Origin: Aphelenchoides besseyi
Lineage: Eukaryota; Nematoda; Chromadorea; Rhabditida; Aphelenchoididae
Length of the DNA stretch: 64,000 nt
Direction: 5' to 3'
NCBI GenBank assembly: GCA_024699855.1
Contig: JAMPIQ010000001.1
Coordinates: 15,748,001 to 15,812,000 of the forward strand
A program made the translations under genes and the position numbers. How positions within the stretch are numbered: the first letter of the stretch is position 1; each line of letters starts with the position of its first letter. Below the pieces are notes generated by a model that was not told the DNA's origin, did not search any database, and worked only from the letters and a program-made list of their open reading frames with translations. Shown here one piece after another: positions 22,550 through 34,849 of this stretch.

Positions 22550-23678
22550 TCAAAACTTGAAATTCATAATCTCTGTCATAATATCGACGTTTTGTTCCCA
22601 CAAAAACTGCCATTCGGTTGTTCGAATGATTTTGTCCATGTGTCTCTGTGCAAAGTTCAAAACGTGCCACTTAAAATGATCAAGTTGATCGCTGTACATG
22701 ATCGCAATCTCCAAGCAATCTACAACCGTTTCGATGGACAAGTTCTCGGCCATCGATTTGGCGCAAATTTCCTTAAATAGCCAAATGAAGCGTGTTTCAA
22801 ACAACGATCTGAAACCTACAGTCAACTCCTTGAGTTGATATTGAACAGCCAATTTGAGTAACTCGAAAGCACAGGAATCGAAGTCACGTACTTGTCCGGT
22901 GCACAGGAACTCGAAGAGCTTTTTTGTTGGTTCGAAACCGACGTCTTTCATTTCGATGACATTCGTTTGAGATTCGACTGTTGGATGTGCGAACATTCGC
23001 TCGAAGATTTCATTTTGAGTTGTAATCACTTGTTTCGAGACCTGAAGTGTTAATTCAACATTTTAACAGAAGTTCTTAGATTTGTTTGAACATCAATGCA
23101 AAGCCCAATGGCATTAAGAATAGCCTTCTCTGACAACTCACTCGGAAGCTTTGGCTGCCCACTTTCACTGTAACGTCCGCATCCTTTTCGGAATCAAAAG
23201 CTCTAATCCAATTTTGTTGGAACACTGAAATCGTCGGTTCGTACTTTCGCTCTTGTCCACAGACATGGAATTCGAGAAAAAAGACGATCTGTTGATAACC
23301 ACTGTACTTCTCGCCAATCTCCGATCTTAATTCCAACGGAGCGTTTTTTGGTGTTAAACGTCTCAGTTCGTTTTCTAGAAAACAAATCGAAAACCCGTAG
23401 ACTGGTTTCCTACCCTCGAAATCAAATCGATAGTCACGATCACACTCGATCCAAGCTTTCAATCGGAATGCAATCAACGAGCAAGAACCGAAGTCGGCGA
23501 TCCAAAACTTCCAGTTCACAAAATTTCCTTCTTGCGAATTTATGCCCAGGTGTTCAGTCCGAACTGCCAAATTGACTGCAACTCCGGTGGGAAACTTCAA
23601 CCAACGAACATTTCTTTTTTCGTTTTGTTGACCTTCAATCGCCGCCAAATCCCAATTTAACAAAGTCGTAGTAGACAT
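22550..23678 (-). CDS. BTB-domain protein with diverged MATH-like N-terminus
   Basis: Two exons joined at about 23147/23042; ATG 23678 (MSTTTLLNWDLAAIEG), stop TGA at 22550. The N-terminal half (about 180 aa) has the spacing of a MATH/TRAF-like fold (WIECDRDYRFDFEGRK, FFLEFHVCG) but is poorly conserved. The C-terminal half is a BTB domain: DADVTVKVGSQSFRVSKQVI, NEIFERMFAHPTVE, ELLKLAVQYQLKEL, then helices like the post-BTB region. MATH-BTB proteins are expanded in nematodes and recruit substrates to Cullin-3 ligases. It is head-to-head with the gene at 23835, 156 bp between starts. Confidence 0.75.
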
Positions 23679-23834
23679 TCAGGATGAATGAAAGGAAAAA
23701 ACTGTTTAGCAACAACCAAGTGAGCACAATTAGCCAAAAAGAGAACAATCCATCTGAGAACAGGCGTTAAGTAGATCAACTTCGCGCAAAACCGACTAAA
23801 CCAAGTCAGTGCAGAAGGTTTCAAAGTTCCCAAA

Positions 23835-24708
23835 ATGGTTTGTTCGATTTCGCCATTTGAAGTTGATGACGATGGCGAAGTCTCGACTACCTTTGCGGTT
23901 CACGCCGATCGTGCCGACATGATTGAATTCAAATTGGTTTGTTTTCTGTCTGTCATTTCAATCATGCAAATTTCAGAGTCCGAATGTCGAAGTCGTTTCG
24001 TCAAAAGAAGCCAAGACGAACTACTGGATTACGATCGGTATTCCGGTTGGAGTGTCAATGTAAGTCCAATTATCTGTTCTTTATTATCTTTCTAGGTTTG
24101 CGTTAATGCTTTCGTCGCTTGTTGGATTCGCATTTTACCGCTGCGAAAAGAATGCAAAAGCGAGTTAAAGACTTTCACATCAACTGGCCTTCTTTAGAAA
24201 CAAGAAGTTCCAGTAAAAAACGAGAAGCCATTCGCAAAAGTCGTCGTTACACCGTCGGCCAACAAAGAAACTCCGAGGTCAAACAAGACAATCGGTTGGT
24301 TGTACGCGAAAAACGCAGAAATGTAAGTTTGATATCAACGTTAAAATCAACAAACTTGTTTTCAGAGCACGTTCGTCGCGTCTTCGGGAGATTACGCGTC
24401 GCAAGAGCTTGCCGGGACGTCAATCTTTGCGTCAAATTCAACGAAGCATCCACCAGAAGAACTCGGCAAACGCTCTGAAGAAAGTGATGGCTGCGAAGGC
24501 GAAGCGTGATGACTTGGCCAAGAAAGTTGCAGCAGCAAAGGCGAATCGCGAAATCACGGAGAAGGTCGCTGAAAGTTTGAACAAAGAATTGGTCGACGCG
24601 AAGGCAAACTTCGAAAGCAAAAAAACAAGAGGTATCAGAAGGTCGTCTGTTAACTCGAAAAGTTTGCTGCTAATCCCTACTGAAAATACGCAGAAGTTCG
24701 ACGACTAG
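23835..24708 (+). CDS. Single-pass membrane protein with basic coiled-coil tail
   Basis: Spliced frame beginning MVCSISPFEVDDDGEV. A transmembrane helix spans the exon 2/3 join (WITIGIPVGVSM + FALMLSSLVGFAF), then YRCEK and a Lys/Arg-rich region (KVPVKNEKPF, RSSRLREITRRKS). An alanine/lysine coiled coil follows (MAAKAKRDDLAKKVAAAKA ... AESLNKELVDAKANFE). It ends NTQKFDD, TAG at 24706-24708, or splices once more near 24630. No signal peptide, so topology is uncertain. I do not recognise the family. The stop is only 43 bp from that of the convergent GPATCH1 gene. Confidence 0.6.
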
Positions 24709-24751
24709 CTTTATTCTTCGAACTTAAATTAAACAGTTATAGCAAAATGAG

Positions 24752-27700
24752 TCAGTCAGAATCATCACTCGTCTTGTCGTGTTTCCGTTTCTTCGATTTC
24801 TTTTTTTTGGTCTGAAAAGTAATTCGAGTAATCAGATGAAAACAACACTCATCACTTACTTTGCTTTTGTGCTTCTTTTTCTCTTTTTTTCGTCTTTTCT
24901 TTCTTGGCTCATCATCATCGGAAGAATTCGAGGATGACAACTGAATTACAACCTGCGGAGCTATGGGCACAAATTTAGACTTCAATTCGGGTGGTGGTGC
25001 TAAAAGCCGAGCTATTTCGATCTTTCAACTCACACTAACCTTCAGGCAACGACTCGGGAATCCGCGGGCCGTATTCATCGTCATCGGGAACCAAATCCAA
25101 AACGGTTACAAACTTTACAGGCGATTGATTATTCGGCTGGATGGATTGTTTCGTAGGTGGTTGCGGAGCAACTTCTTCGTCGTCCGAAGATTCACTCAGC
25201 GAATCCAATTCGAAAACCGATTGTAAAAGATCGCTTGGTGGTAACTGAAAGAAAACAAATAGTTTTGTTCTGGTTATATAAAACTCACGATCAGCGGCTT
25301 CTCTTCGACAACCTCCGTTTTGCGTTGAAACTTTTCGTCTTTTTCCTCAATTTTTGTTTTGGGTTCTTGATCCCAACGACTTCCACGTTTCTGCGTTGCT
25401 TCATCTCTCTAGAAATTAGACCTCGAATTCAGCACAAATTAGTCGGATCTTACCATCCGATCGATTAGATCTAACTCACTGCTCTTGATTCCCAAACTCA
25501 TTGACTGCTTACTCGAGGGCTGTTTTTTCATCAACTCCAAGGTTCCGACAAGTTGAGACTGTGGATAGGGATCTTCGACGTTGAAGTATTTGCACAAAAG
25601 TTTTGAAGGATTCCATTGGTATTTTCGACGAGTTTGTACACCAAATCTTCGTTGACTGACAGCCAATCTTTTTTCTGCGTCATCTTTTGATTCGGTCTAT
25701 AAAAGCGGGTTTCAGAAGCTAAGCAATTGAACTTACCACAGGATCCTCTTTTCCAGTCTCGACTTTGAATCTCGATTTCAACTGATCAGCAAACGGTTGT
25801 GCAGTCGTGAGTTTGGCCAGAGGTTCTTGTCGAGCTCGAACTGATGGCAAAAGTGAACGTAATTCGGGAGTCAAATTGGCTTCGAATTCCTTTTTTTCAG
25901 CTTCCCATTCTAATACCGTCATTTCCATAGGCGGTTCCAATGTGTATCCCGATTTCAAGTAATGAACGAACTTCTTGAATCGATGCGCCTAAATGATGTT
26001 TATTATTAACGAATTGTTCATTTAGATGGTAAGTGTACTCAAAGTATCTTGATTTAAAAGTAATTTTGTATCGTAGATTTTAAGTGAAAGTGCTCACCTT
26101 CATTGGTTCTTCTTCAAACGGTTCGGGTTCGGCAACAACCTTCTCTTTAGGTTTATCTTCGGGTTTTTCGGTTTTTCTTTCCGATTTTCGACTTATTAGT
26201 TCCAGCTTCTTGCGATCGGAATCACTTAACAGTTCCATGACGCTGCCCGATCGATCGCCCAAGAACAACGCTCTTTCCAACGGCGATAGTCGTTTCACGG
26301 CATGATGCAAATTCTCAGGCAAATTCTTCAACTGAATGGGCTGTGGTTTGTGTCGCGAATTGAAGTGATGGGTCGGTTGTGGTGCCCGGTAGAATTTCGG
26401 TCTTTCTGTTTGTTGTGAAGGTACAAAATTGGAGTCATCTGAAAACGGTTATGAATAATTAGCAGAGCATTAAAACAGGATTAGAGAATGTTCTAGGGAA
26501 GTGATCGTAATCCGCACTTGTAATCACAACAATCAGAAACTCGAACAATAACTTCAAACTCACATCTCTGAACTTCTTTGACTTCTTCGGTCGGTCCACC
26601 AATCGCGTAGTCGTATTTTGAGAGATCTTCCGAAGTGTAAATTTCGTCGTCTTCATCCTCAAATGCTCCAACACCGAACGCTTGACCGCGAATTCCTTTT
26701 GATTTTTGTTTCGTTTTCAAAGCCTAAAAATTGTATTACGCAAACAAACTGAAGGGTCTCACATACGTTAACTTTCTGATTGAAAGCCTCGTTTAGAACA
26801 ACACTTTGGGCCAATGGTTCATAGCCAAGACCGTGAAGTCCAACGTTCGAATGAAAGAACATTGCGGGAATATCGTCGGGTGCAAATTCCATTTCCGGTG
26901 CATTTTCCTCTGCATCTCTGACGGCTTCAGTGTCAAACCGCGTTTTTCGTCCTTGAGCTCTATCGTCGATAACTAAACAAAAATAGTTTGATTTATTTGA
27001 CCTGAGTACCTTTTTGCTTCTCCAGCGCTCTTCTCGACATCCGCGGACCTATTCCTTTGCCCGGACGCCAACCCATTTGCTTCAGAATACGAACACCAAT
27101 AGAATCACTAAAAGAAGAACTCAACGACACGAAAACGACAAACTTACTTGACAGGATGAATTGCTTGAGCCAAATGTTGAGCGATTTGCGTACTAAAAGA
27201 GAGTATCCCATTTCTGTATGTTCAAGAACTCACTTCAATTCTGATGGTCCGGCTCTTTCCCACGCCAAACGTTCCTTTCTCTCGGCACTTCCGGTGATCG
27301 TCTCCATGAAGTCATCACGAGCTCGAATCGTTCGAGCAGCAAATCCAAACTCGCCACGATCCTAAAGAACAGAGTTCTCATTCAGTCCTCAATTTCGACT
27401 CACTTCCTCGTCCATAAAATCGCTGGCCCGAAGATTAACGGCATCAGCACGCTCATCACGAGTCGATTTGAACGTCTGCGGAACCCAACCGTGTTTCGAT
27501 CCAACGGTGTTGAAGTAGCCGGCTAGAAAGAAACAAATAAACCAATCGGACGTTGTTTTTACCTGAGAATCCGCCTGTAAACGCGCCATGGAATCTTCTT
27601 CGACCTTTTTCGTCGGTCACAATCTCATCCTGAACGCCCTTCGGTTTTTTTGTGATTCCCGTGTCTGAAAAACAACTCGTTTACAAATAATTTACAGTAA

Positions 27701-27801
27701 AATCTCTTGGTATGAACTTTAGATTTCGAAAGATTGAGAGGCAACTTACTTTGTTCATCTTCGAGGGTCTCGTGTGCCGTTCCAAACGGCGCCAAAGACA
27801 T
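24752..27801 (-). CDS. GPATCH1: G-patch domain-containing protein 1
   Basis: Spliceosome-associated nuclear protein; the G-patch contacts DExH helicases. ATG 27801 (MSLAPFGTAHETLEDEQ), about 12 exons. In order: RRFHGAFTGGFS and YFNTVGSKHGW with DFMDEE (N-terminal DUF1604 region); the G-patch SIGVRILKQMGWRPGKGIGPRM; GQAFGVGAFEDEDDEIYTSEDLSKYDYAI; PVHHF-like region; SPLERALFLGD; and the central helices TVLEWEAEKKEFEANL. Then QWNPSKLLCKYFNVEDPYPQSQLVG (diagnostic) and a Lys-rich C-terminus ending KRKHDKTSDDSD, TGA at 24752. Order and spacing match animal GPATCH1, with a shorter middle. The FoxB gene lies just upstream on the same strand (195 bp from its stop to this ATG). Confidence 0.93.
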
Positions 27802-27996
27802 TGAGAGATTACTTATTCGATTGGAAATTCGGAGAAAAATTGACAAAAATTTCAGCACCAAAAACTCCTGTGACAGCACTGTTCCCGGTCATTGACTTCT
27901 CCGACCGTCGGCTGTTTGTTCCACAGTAAACGAAAATCTTTGTTTCTGACCTTCACTAGTCGTGTGCGTCATTAGAAATACGAGTTTATTCATAGA

Positions 27997-28969
27997 TTAA
28001 TCAGCTGATTTCAAAATTTCGGAAACAGAAAACGACGTCTTTTTCTCTTCGCTTTGTTGTTGTTTGCAAAGCGCTTGAAGGGCGTTGAGTAGTTGGCAAT
28101 TGGGGTTGAAGATCTGAGCGAAAGCCCGTGGAATCGATTGATCAGTGGGCCAATTGATTGGAAACAAGCCGGCGGTGGCAATTGGTTGTTCGATGGTCGG
28201 TCTTCGTCGTGATCGTGATTCTCCGTTCAACTAAAATTTCTCGGAATCTTCGTGGTTTCAATGTTTCATTTGCAAGTCTGAAGCTCGAAGTCCCAATTTT
28301 ACAACCCGACTGTTTTCCCGTTGTTCGAAGTGCGGAGGTCGTAATTGTTGGGCTGTGAGGATAATAAGTGGGTATTCATTAGCGACCTTACGGTAAGGAG
28401 CGAGTTGTTAATCGCGCGAATTTGACCGTTGCAGCAAAAATGCCATCGGTCATTTTCGTAACCCAATGGGCCGCAAAGCCACTTATTAGTCGCAAATTTC
28501 CCAACGGACATAAAGTTTGTTAATTAAATTTTTACAAGTTTGCTTTTTGACTACCTACTTTAAAACGTTTTTGTCTTCGCAAACAACTTCCGTTTTCGAA
28601 CATACGCAACGCATCGGGATGAATGGCCCACAAGGATCCTGAACGAGAATTGGCATCAAACAAACACAAAACCCGTTTACCTTTTCCGGGTCGATCCGCT
28701 TGTCGTGGCACTTTAACGAAGCAGTCGTTGAAGGAGAGGTTGTGTCGTAACGAGTTCTGCCAACGTTGAGTGTTCTGCTGATAGAATGGAAACCTGTTCA
28801 TGATGTACTTGTAGATTTCGGTCAGTGGAAGCATTTTTTCTTCCGAGTCCTGAATAGCCATGTAAGTCAACCAGATGTAGGAAAAAGGTGGTTTCTGAAT
28901 GCGAAATCAGTTGGTTTGAGTGAACGTTTTTACCTGATCATCGTACGTGTCCTTTCCGGGTCTTGGCAT
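27997..28969 (-). CDS. FoxB: Forkhead transcription factor, FoxB class (LIN-31 type)
   Basis: ATG 28969 gives [12 protein letters not shown], then after a 38-nt intron [15 protein letters not shown]. The forkhead starts at residue 13 after MPRPG, the FoxB signature. Recognition helix [18 protein letters not shown]; a 42-nt intron splits PGKG from SLWAIHP; the wing ends [14 protein letters not shown], as in FoxB. After a long intron (about 28534-28229) the C-terminal exon ([11 protein letters not shown] onward) ends [16 protein letters not shown] at 27997. FSVSEIL matches the eh1 Groucho-binding motif. About 190 aa, short like other FoxB/LIN-31 proteins. In C. elegans LIN-31 acts downstream of MAP kinase in vulval fate. 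An AATAAA lies immediately past the stop. Confidence 0.93.
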
Positions 28970-30472
28970 CTCGACAAAATCTAAACAGTCTACGGTAATT
29001 AACCACCGACTTCGCGCTAAACACACGAATGAGAGCGAACGTCGAATTTGTTTTTCTTTTGTCTCCGCCCTTTTTCGTTTTTCGAGTGATTAGTAGCGAA
29101 AAGTCAACACGAAAATGGCCGTTGAAATGTTCAACTGATTTGGAGCACACACAAAACCGAAAGGTACAGTAGAGAGGGACGAGATGATTTAGCAGCCACT
29201 TCTTCGATGGAACCGAGTAATTGAATGGAAACGCGCAAAGTTTCTCGGTGTTGATGAATTGGCTGCCAGAATTAATTGGGTTAAAATCCTCCGCAAGCAA
29301 TTTGTTGGAATTAATTCGTCAAACGAAGAATACGGTAAGGAAGAGAATGGTCATTTAAATGGAAAAGACGGGATTACGTTTACCATACGGTGCTCTCTAT
29401 TCAATTGGCAGTCTTTTAATTAAATTGGAATGACAAGCGAGTTTAGTTGCTGATTAAATACTGACAGTCTTTTCCTCCTATGATACCCTCCACTTGTGAA
29501 GAGTTTGTCAACAGAGACAACTTTCCAATTCATCAGCCGAGGGAGATTAGTCGACAAGCAGAACTAATAAAACGAAGTTTCTTCTTCTTCTTTTTTTGTC
29601 TCGATTTACCATCACCCGATCCTGAAGGTCGAGTTCGGCAAAAACATACGAATCGCGTCAATGAGGCGCAAAAACGCGCGTTTCTCTTTTTGAGCGAATT
29701 GCCCACAGAGCGCAAATCGACTCAAAAAACGGCAAATTAATTCGCCGCTCAAAAAAATTGTGCCGAGATCGTCCAACGGGTTGACATTGAGCAATCTGTT
29801 AGTTTAGCCGAACATCTACAGTAGTGGCCCTGAAGTCCGAAACACCTCCGAACACGTCGGGCGAATCTCGACCACTTCTTCGTCGAGGATCGAATGAGCA
29901 AACTCTGTCGATTTACAGTAATCGATCTCACAGCACGACAACAAACAAACGACCTCCAGCCAAGTAAATCAATTTGTTAATCCGGCTGTTCATTCTCTGT
30001 GGGCGATTTTGACCGACAAAATTGCCGTCCAAATTCGTCGCTTAAAAAACAACCGACTTTTGTTAATTGCTTTTCAATTTTGAAGCCGCTCGTCGGTTTA
30101 TTTATGTCGTCGATTTCAGTGATCGTCGTGATGTTCATTGTTCCGTCAGTTAGTTTTTATTATCACGTTTAAGACAATAATGAAATTGCGGATGGCGAGA
30201 TCGATTAACTTCGACAATAGAGGATCACGAGAATGTTTCGAATGAGTGTGTGTGGCATCTTATGAAAATAAATGTATTGCTTTTTACAATGAAATTGCAC
30301 CATTTAGAGAGGGAAAACGTGAAGTCGACAAGAAAGTTTCCTGATTTTGAAATCAAGTTTTGACCAGCAATTTTTAAGAGTAGCAAATCCGTTAAATAAG
30401 AGTCAGAGTAATTCGTGGCGTAAAATGTACTGAGGTAGAAGACGGGCAGTTGGGAGCAGAATGAAGCAAAAG
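28970..30472. other. 1.5 kb intergenic upstream of FoxB
   Basis: No supported gene. Poly-T/poly-A runs near 29578 and 29745; short frames without domains. Probably regulatory DNA of the FoxB gene plus 3' UTR of the demethylase gene. Confidence 0.35.
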
Positions 30473-33141
30473 TCAGAATTCCTTAGGAATATCTCCCACT
30501 GTTTTCAGGATCTCGTCCAGTTGGGCGTTAGCACGACCGTTACTTTGAGGTTTTAGCATCGGAGTTTGATCGTTAAAATAGAAAACTTCAGGCGGATTAT
30601 TGTCTTCGATCAAGAAAGAGCTATTTTGATTGATTTGCTGTTTTTGTGGAGTTTTGGGAGTCGAATTGACATGCTTCGGAGGTCGATTGATCTGAAATCT
30701 GTTGAAAACGTTGAATGTTCAATCAAAACTAACCGAATTCAATTTCACATAATCTTTGCGTGTTGTTTGTCCGCGACCCAAAGGCACAGCGGTATTGATC
30801 GGATCGTCTGGTAATGGTGTTGTTTCCGTCGTAGCACTGGGTAGTGGACTTTCATGACGACGATACTTTAATTGACCACGTGAATGAGATCGTTTATCTG
30901 AGCCGGGTGTTGAAGGTTTGTTCAGAGTGGATGCTCGACCATTCGTCTTCTTCTTCTCACTGCTAAGTGGACGTTTTCTACCCGTTTCTGTCGATGAAGT
31001 TTCTGAAGGGCAGGAACATAATAGATGCATGTTTTGTATACCCACCTTTTACTAGTTTTGTCATTCCTTCAACTTTAATCTTTTTGATTTCAGGCATTTC
31101 GAGACTCGATTCATCTTTAGAGCTGGAAGTATTGGTGTGTTCGAGTTCACTGGCTTTGGATTCATCTATACTAATATCAATTTTGTCTGATTCTGCGGGA
31201 TTATGATCAGTTGACTGCGCAACATTGCTCTCGACAGATGAAATGTTTGGATCCGGCGTTTTTTGCGTGCTTCTATTAGCAACAAGAACAGCAGGTTCTA
31301 TTGAAAGATCGGCAGAAGGTGACAACGGTTCCATTAAACGGTCAACAACACGCTAAACCACGCAAAATCTATAGTTCGTATGTTCAACGCTCTCATACCT
31401 CCAGATCCAAAATCAAATGTCTCGGACGTCGAATACCTTCGGCAATTCTGTCTTTTTTTCTATTTCGATTGTCCAGAATTCGACGCAAAAACTGTTGAAG
31501 TTTGTACAATTCTTTGCGGAACATTGGACTTTGTTGTGCAAGATATTCTAAAAACACAATGCTCAGAGGTATCAAGCTACTAACATACCGTCGTTATAAG
31601 ATTGTGGTTCGTCGTTTAACCGGCCATCTATAGGATCAAAAGTCCTTTGACAAGGATCCCCTTTCCATTCGTTATAACATTCCCAATTCTACAACTAATG
31701 TGTAAACATTTCGATAGTCATATGATTACCTCGTTCGGAAGATCGTAGCATTCTGTTTCGGGACGTGGTAGTTCTCGCAGTTCTTCAAGATGTTCGGAAC
31801 TAACTAAACAAACGTAGTTTCGTCCGGTCGCTTTTCGAACTACATCGGCCGCAAAATACCAAACGGTTTGTTCGTAATACGGATACTTGAACTTTTTCTT
31901 AATCTACACAACGAAACACTTATGAATGTTGTGAAAAATATGTTCGTTACCTGAAGTCGATCTTCGTAATCCCTCACCCGCATTTGCATGCTAATCGAAT
32001 ACTCGTGAAGAAAGTTGCCGCCGTAGACCAACGAATCCACTGGTGTGTAGACGGCGTGAATCCAACCAGCAGGTAAAATCAACGTATTTCCGGGGCTCAT
32101 TTTAACGCATTGACATTTCTGAATAACATCGCCGAAGAAACCCGTGTAGGTTCCGGCTTGATAAGCGCTCATCCACTCCTCAAACAGTCGAACATTTTGA
32201 GCTGTGGGCTCAATCACAAAAAAGTATTTCTCTCCCCTCTGAACATGATACCAAACCGATGTGCCACCGAAGTCGATATGAAAATCCGTATACGAATTTG
32301 CCATCGTCATCAAAATGTATCTGAATAATCAACAACCAGTTTAAATCCCAATATCTGTTTTTTTACTTCTCCACTTTGGAATAGTCCCGATGAGCAAATT
32401 TGTCTTTTGGAAACACCGTTTGTGCCCAATCAATTTCGCGAACAACCGTAGGAGGTGAGATCTGAAGAAAAAATAAGACTGCACTTCGTCAACAACTCAC
32501 ATGACCGCTCATTTCCCATCCACTACACTCTAACGAAAGCATATTGTAAGGACCATTGCGTTTGGAACCGACTGGTTTTCTGAAATCGTTCTATTCGAAA
32601 ACCGCACTGATTGGTAAACGTACTCCAATTCGCTGACGATTGTACTCACGGGCATGGTCCTTTGTTTGTCGTTAGCATGATTGAAGATGTCGATTTCCGT
32701 GTGTGGTGGAATTCGACTCAAAACTTCACTATACGAAAAATTTGGGATTCTGAAAATCAAATAATTGAAAGTCACGTATTGAAAACGAACTTGATCCCTA
32801 ATATGTCTTGTTGTTCAGTGAAAATAATCGGGTTTTTGATGCCATTGCGATGAATGTAGTCGATAGTGAACTCTAAACCCACGCAGTTCATTCAACATAG
32901 CCGATCGTTTAGACTTACCGTTAGCGTCCATCGTCGTGACCAAACTTTCTTTCGGAGCGAATTCTGTAAACTTTTGCTGTTTCACAAGTTCGGCGTAGTT
33001 CGGTACTTCGTGAAAGACATCAGACTGAAAGACCATGAAAAGATCGAAAACATTAAAACTCACATCGCCACTGTCGCTGCTCGAAAACGGAGATGAGGAC
33101 TTGGACTTTGTTTTGCTTTTGCTCTTCTTGATTTTACCCAT
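30473..33141 (-). CDS. KDM7: JmjC histone demethylase, KDM7/PHF8 type, no PHD finger visible
   Basis: ATG 33141 (MGKIKKSKSKTKSK) follows a GTTTCAG acceptor; about 12 exons to TGA at 30473. After a 27-aa Lys/Ser-rich start, SDVFHEVPNYAELVKQQKF leads into a JmjC domain. Iron ligands are in YTDFHIDFGGTSVWYHV (His, Asp) and GWIHAVYTPVD (His); the 2-oxoglutarate lysine is in GEKYFF; EIDWAQTVFPKD and GGNFLHEYSISMQM are KDM7 signatures. The C-terminus is Ser/Lys/Glu-rich with a Lys-rich stretch, ending TVGDIPKEF. KDM7 enzymes remove methyl from H3K9, H3K27 and H4K20 and normally read H3K4me3 with an N-terminal PHD finger. None is encoded here or in the 800 bp upstream. It is head-to-head with the gene at 33977. 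Confidence 0.88.
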
Positions 33142-33976
33142 TTTGCCGATACTCAACGCTGAAACGATACGAACTCAAGAATGTCAGACGCGTAGACAAT
33201 CACGAAGATGCTCGAAAAGTTAAAAAGTTGATAGGTGAGTAATCGAACTTTGAGAACACGACCACAGATTCATTTTCCCGCAACATTAGCAAACTGAAAC
33301 GATTTGTGCCAAAAGTAGAAGCACTTCCCAAAACAATTCACAGCCACATTCATTGACTCAGAGATTAAACGCTGCCAAGAATTCCCACACAAAAATTCAC
33401 AAGTTGGCGTCTCTCCCGTGAGATCGCGCCGAGTCGGTTCGACGATGTTCGTTGGATTGTTTCGGGACTTAGTCGCGTGGCATTCTGTTGTTACAATTAG
33501 TTCTACATAATTGTAATTGGAGGTATAGAAAGTAGTTATGGAAACTTCATTTTAATACTCCAATCTGATCTTCGAAGCCCATTTCTGGCACAAGTTTTCC
33601 GTGTAAACTTGATCTCGGACTTGTTTTTATTGAACGTCAATTGTGTTTTGAACTAAAATAAAGTTAAGGTTCTGTCGTATACGAGATGAGCAAATGATTC
33701 AATTGTATAACGGCAACCATCAACGCTCTGTACTCTGCACTTTCGCTCGTCGATAAGAACAAGACGGGGCGCAACTTTGACGAAAAAGCGACGAGCCGAA
33801 TTGTGACGAAAACCACCGATCGAAGTCGACGTCTGAGACCGCAATTACATAAAAAGACGAGTAAGTAGTGCGCTTACACTACGTTGGTGGTAGTTTTGAA
33901 CTTTTAAATCCGCTCGTTTTAAACTCATCGTAGGTGTCAAACCTCAGGTTATTACATAAATTCATGTTCTTAGCTT
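33142..33976. promoter_or_regulatory. Shared upstream region of demethylase and tail-anchored genes
   Basis: Divergent start codons lie 835 bp apart. No PHD-finger exon or other domain is found on either strand. Confidence 0.35.
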
Positions 33977-34849
33977 ATGACTAGTCGCGACATACTCTCG
34001 GAATCAGTCAGTGAAATGAGTTTCTACGAAGATGCTCTCGATTTGTCCGACGAGGACTTGAGACAGCTGTGCAAAGATACGGAACGACATTTGCGTCTAA
34101 CTCGAGAATCACAAGCACGGTAATTGATTGTCAGAGTATTTCAAGTTATTTTCGTGCAGATACGCCAACAATCGGTATCGTCGTGCATTCACTTCAAGCG
34201 AAAGTATTCCCGAAGCATCGTGTAGTCCAAAACCGATTCAACAAAATCAGTCTTCAAGCAGCGGCGACAATTCAAGCATTGAGCGTGTCAGTTCCGGACG
34301 TAAGTGTGCAAATTTGTTTCACGTTCTTCTTGTTCAGCTCAAACACGAAGTCGTCAGAGTACCGGACAGGCGCGTAGACGTGGAATTCGATCAGATGGCA
34401 GCTCCAATGGAAATAACGATGGCTGGAAACTGGTTAATCCAATGGTATGTTTACGAGGATCCTTGTAAACCGTCAAGATTTAGGATTATTCCTGTTATCC
34501 GATGTTGTTTCAAATCGACAAACAGTTGCAACTGATTAGCATGCAGTTGCGCAAAACCCAACTTAGCAACTCACTGCAATTAAGGTTGATGTATCGCATG
34601 ATTAAGATCTTCATTTTTGTATGTCAATCTTTCTCTCGTGATTTAACTTCCAATTTTTAGCCAAAGAAACGTTCGTGGTCCAATTGTGGAGTGCCTTTTA
34701 GTTTGTGGATTTGGATGTTTTTATGGCCGGTAGCCGTTCAAGTGGCTTATTATTTTTACAAAAAGTGAGCTCTTCTTTCAAATCCAAATTACAAATTCGT
34801 TTATAGACATCGACACCAATTGATGTTGACTTTCATGGACATAATGTAA
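33977..34849 (+). CDS. Tail-anchored membrane protein, unknown family
   Basis: Six short exons. ATG 33977 (MTSRDILSESVSEMSFYEDALDL) follows a TTCTTAG acceptor. The N-terminal helix SDEDLRQLCKDTERHLRLTRESQAR is acidic then basic. A Ser/Gln/Arg-rich middle follows (SSSGDNSS, RSRQSTGQARRRG). Then a helix FQIDKQLQLISMQLRKTQLS and, near the C-terminus, one hydrophobic segment SLWIWMFLWPVAVQVAYYFY followed by KKHRHQ and 9 more residues. A single C-terminal transmembrane segment with a basic end suggests a tail anchor in the ER, mitochondrial outer or peroxisomal membrane. No signal peptide. I do not recognise the family. Stop TAA 34847-34849, AATAAA at 34877. Confidence 0.7.

Noticed and set aside
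28299..28511. Possible extra FoxB exon
   Set aside because: Lies in the last intron; frame has no forkhead-related content and no matching splice phases.
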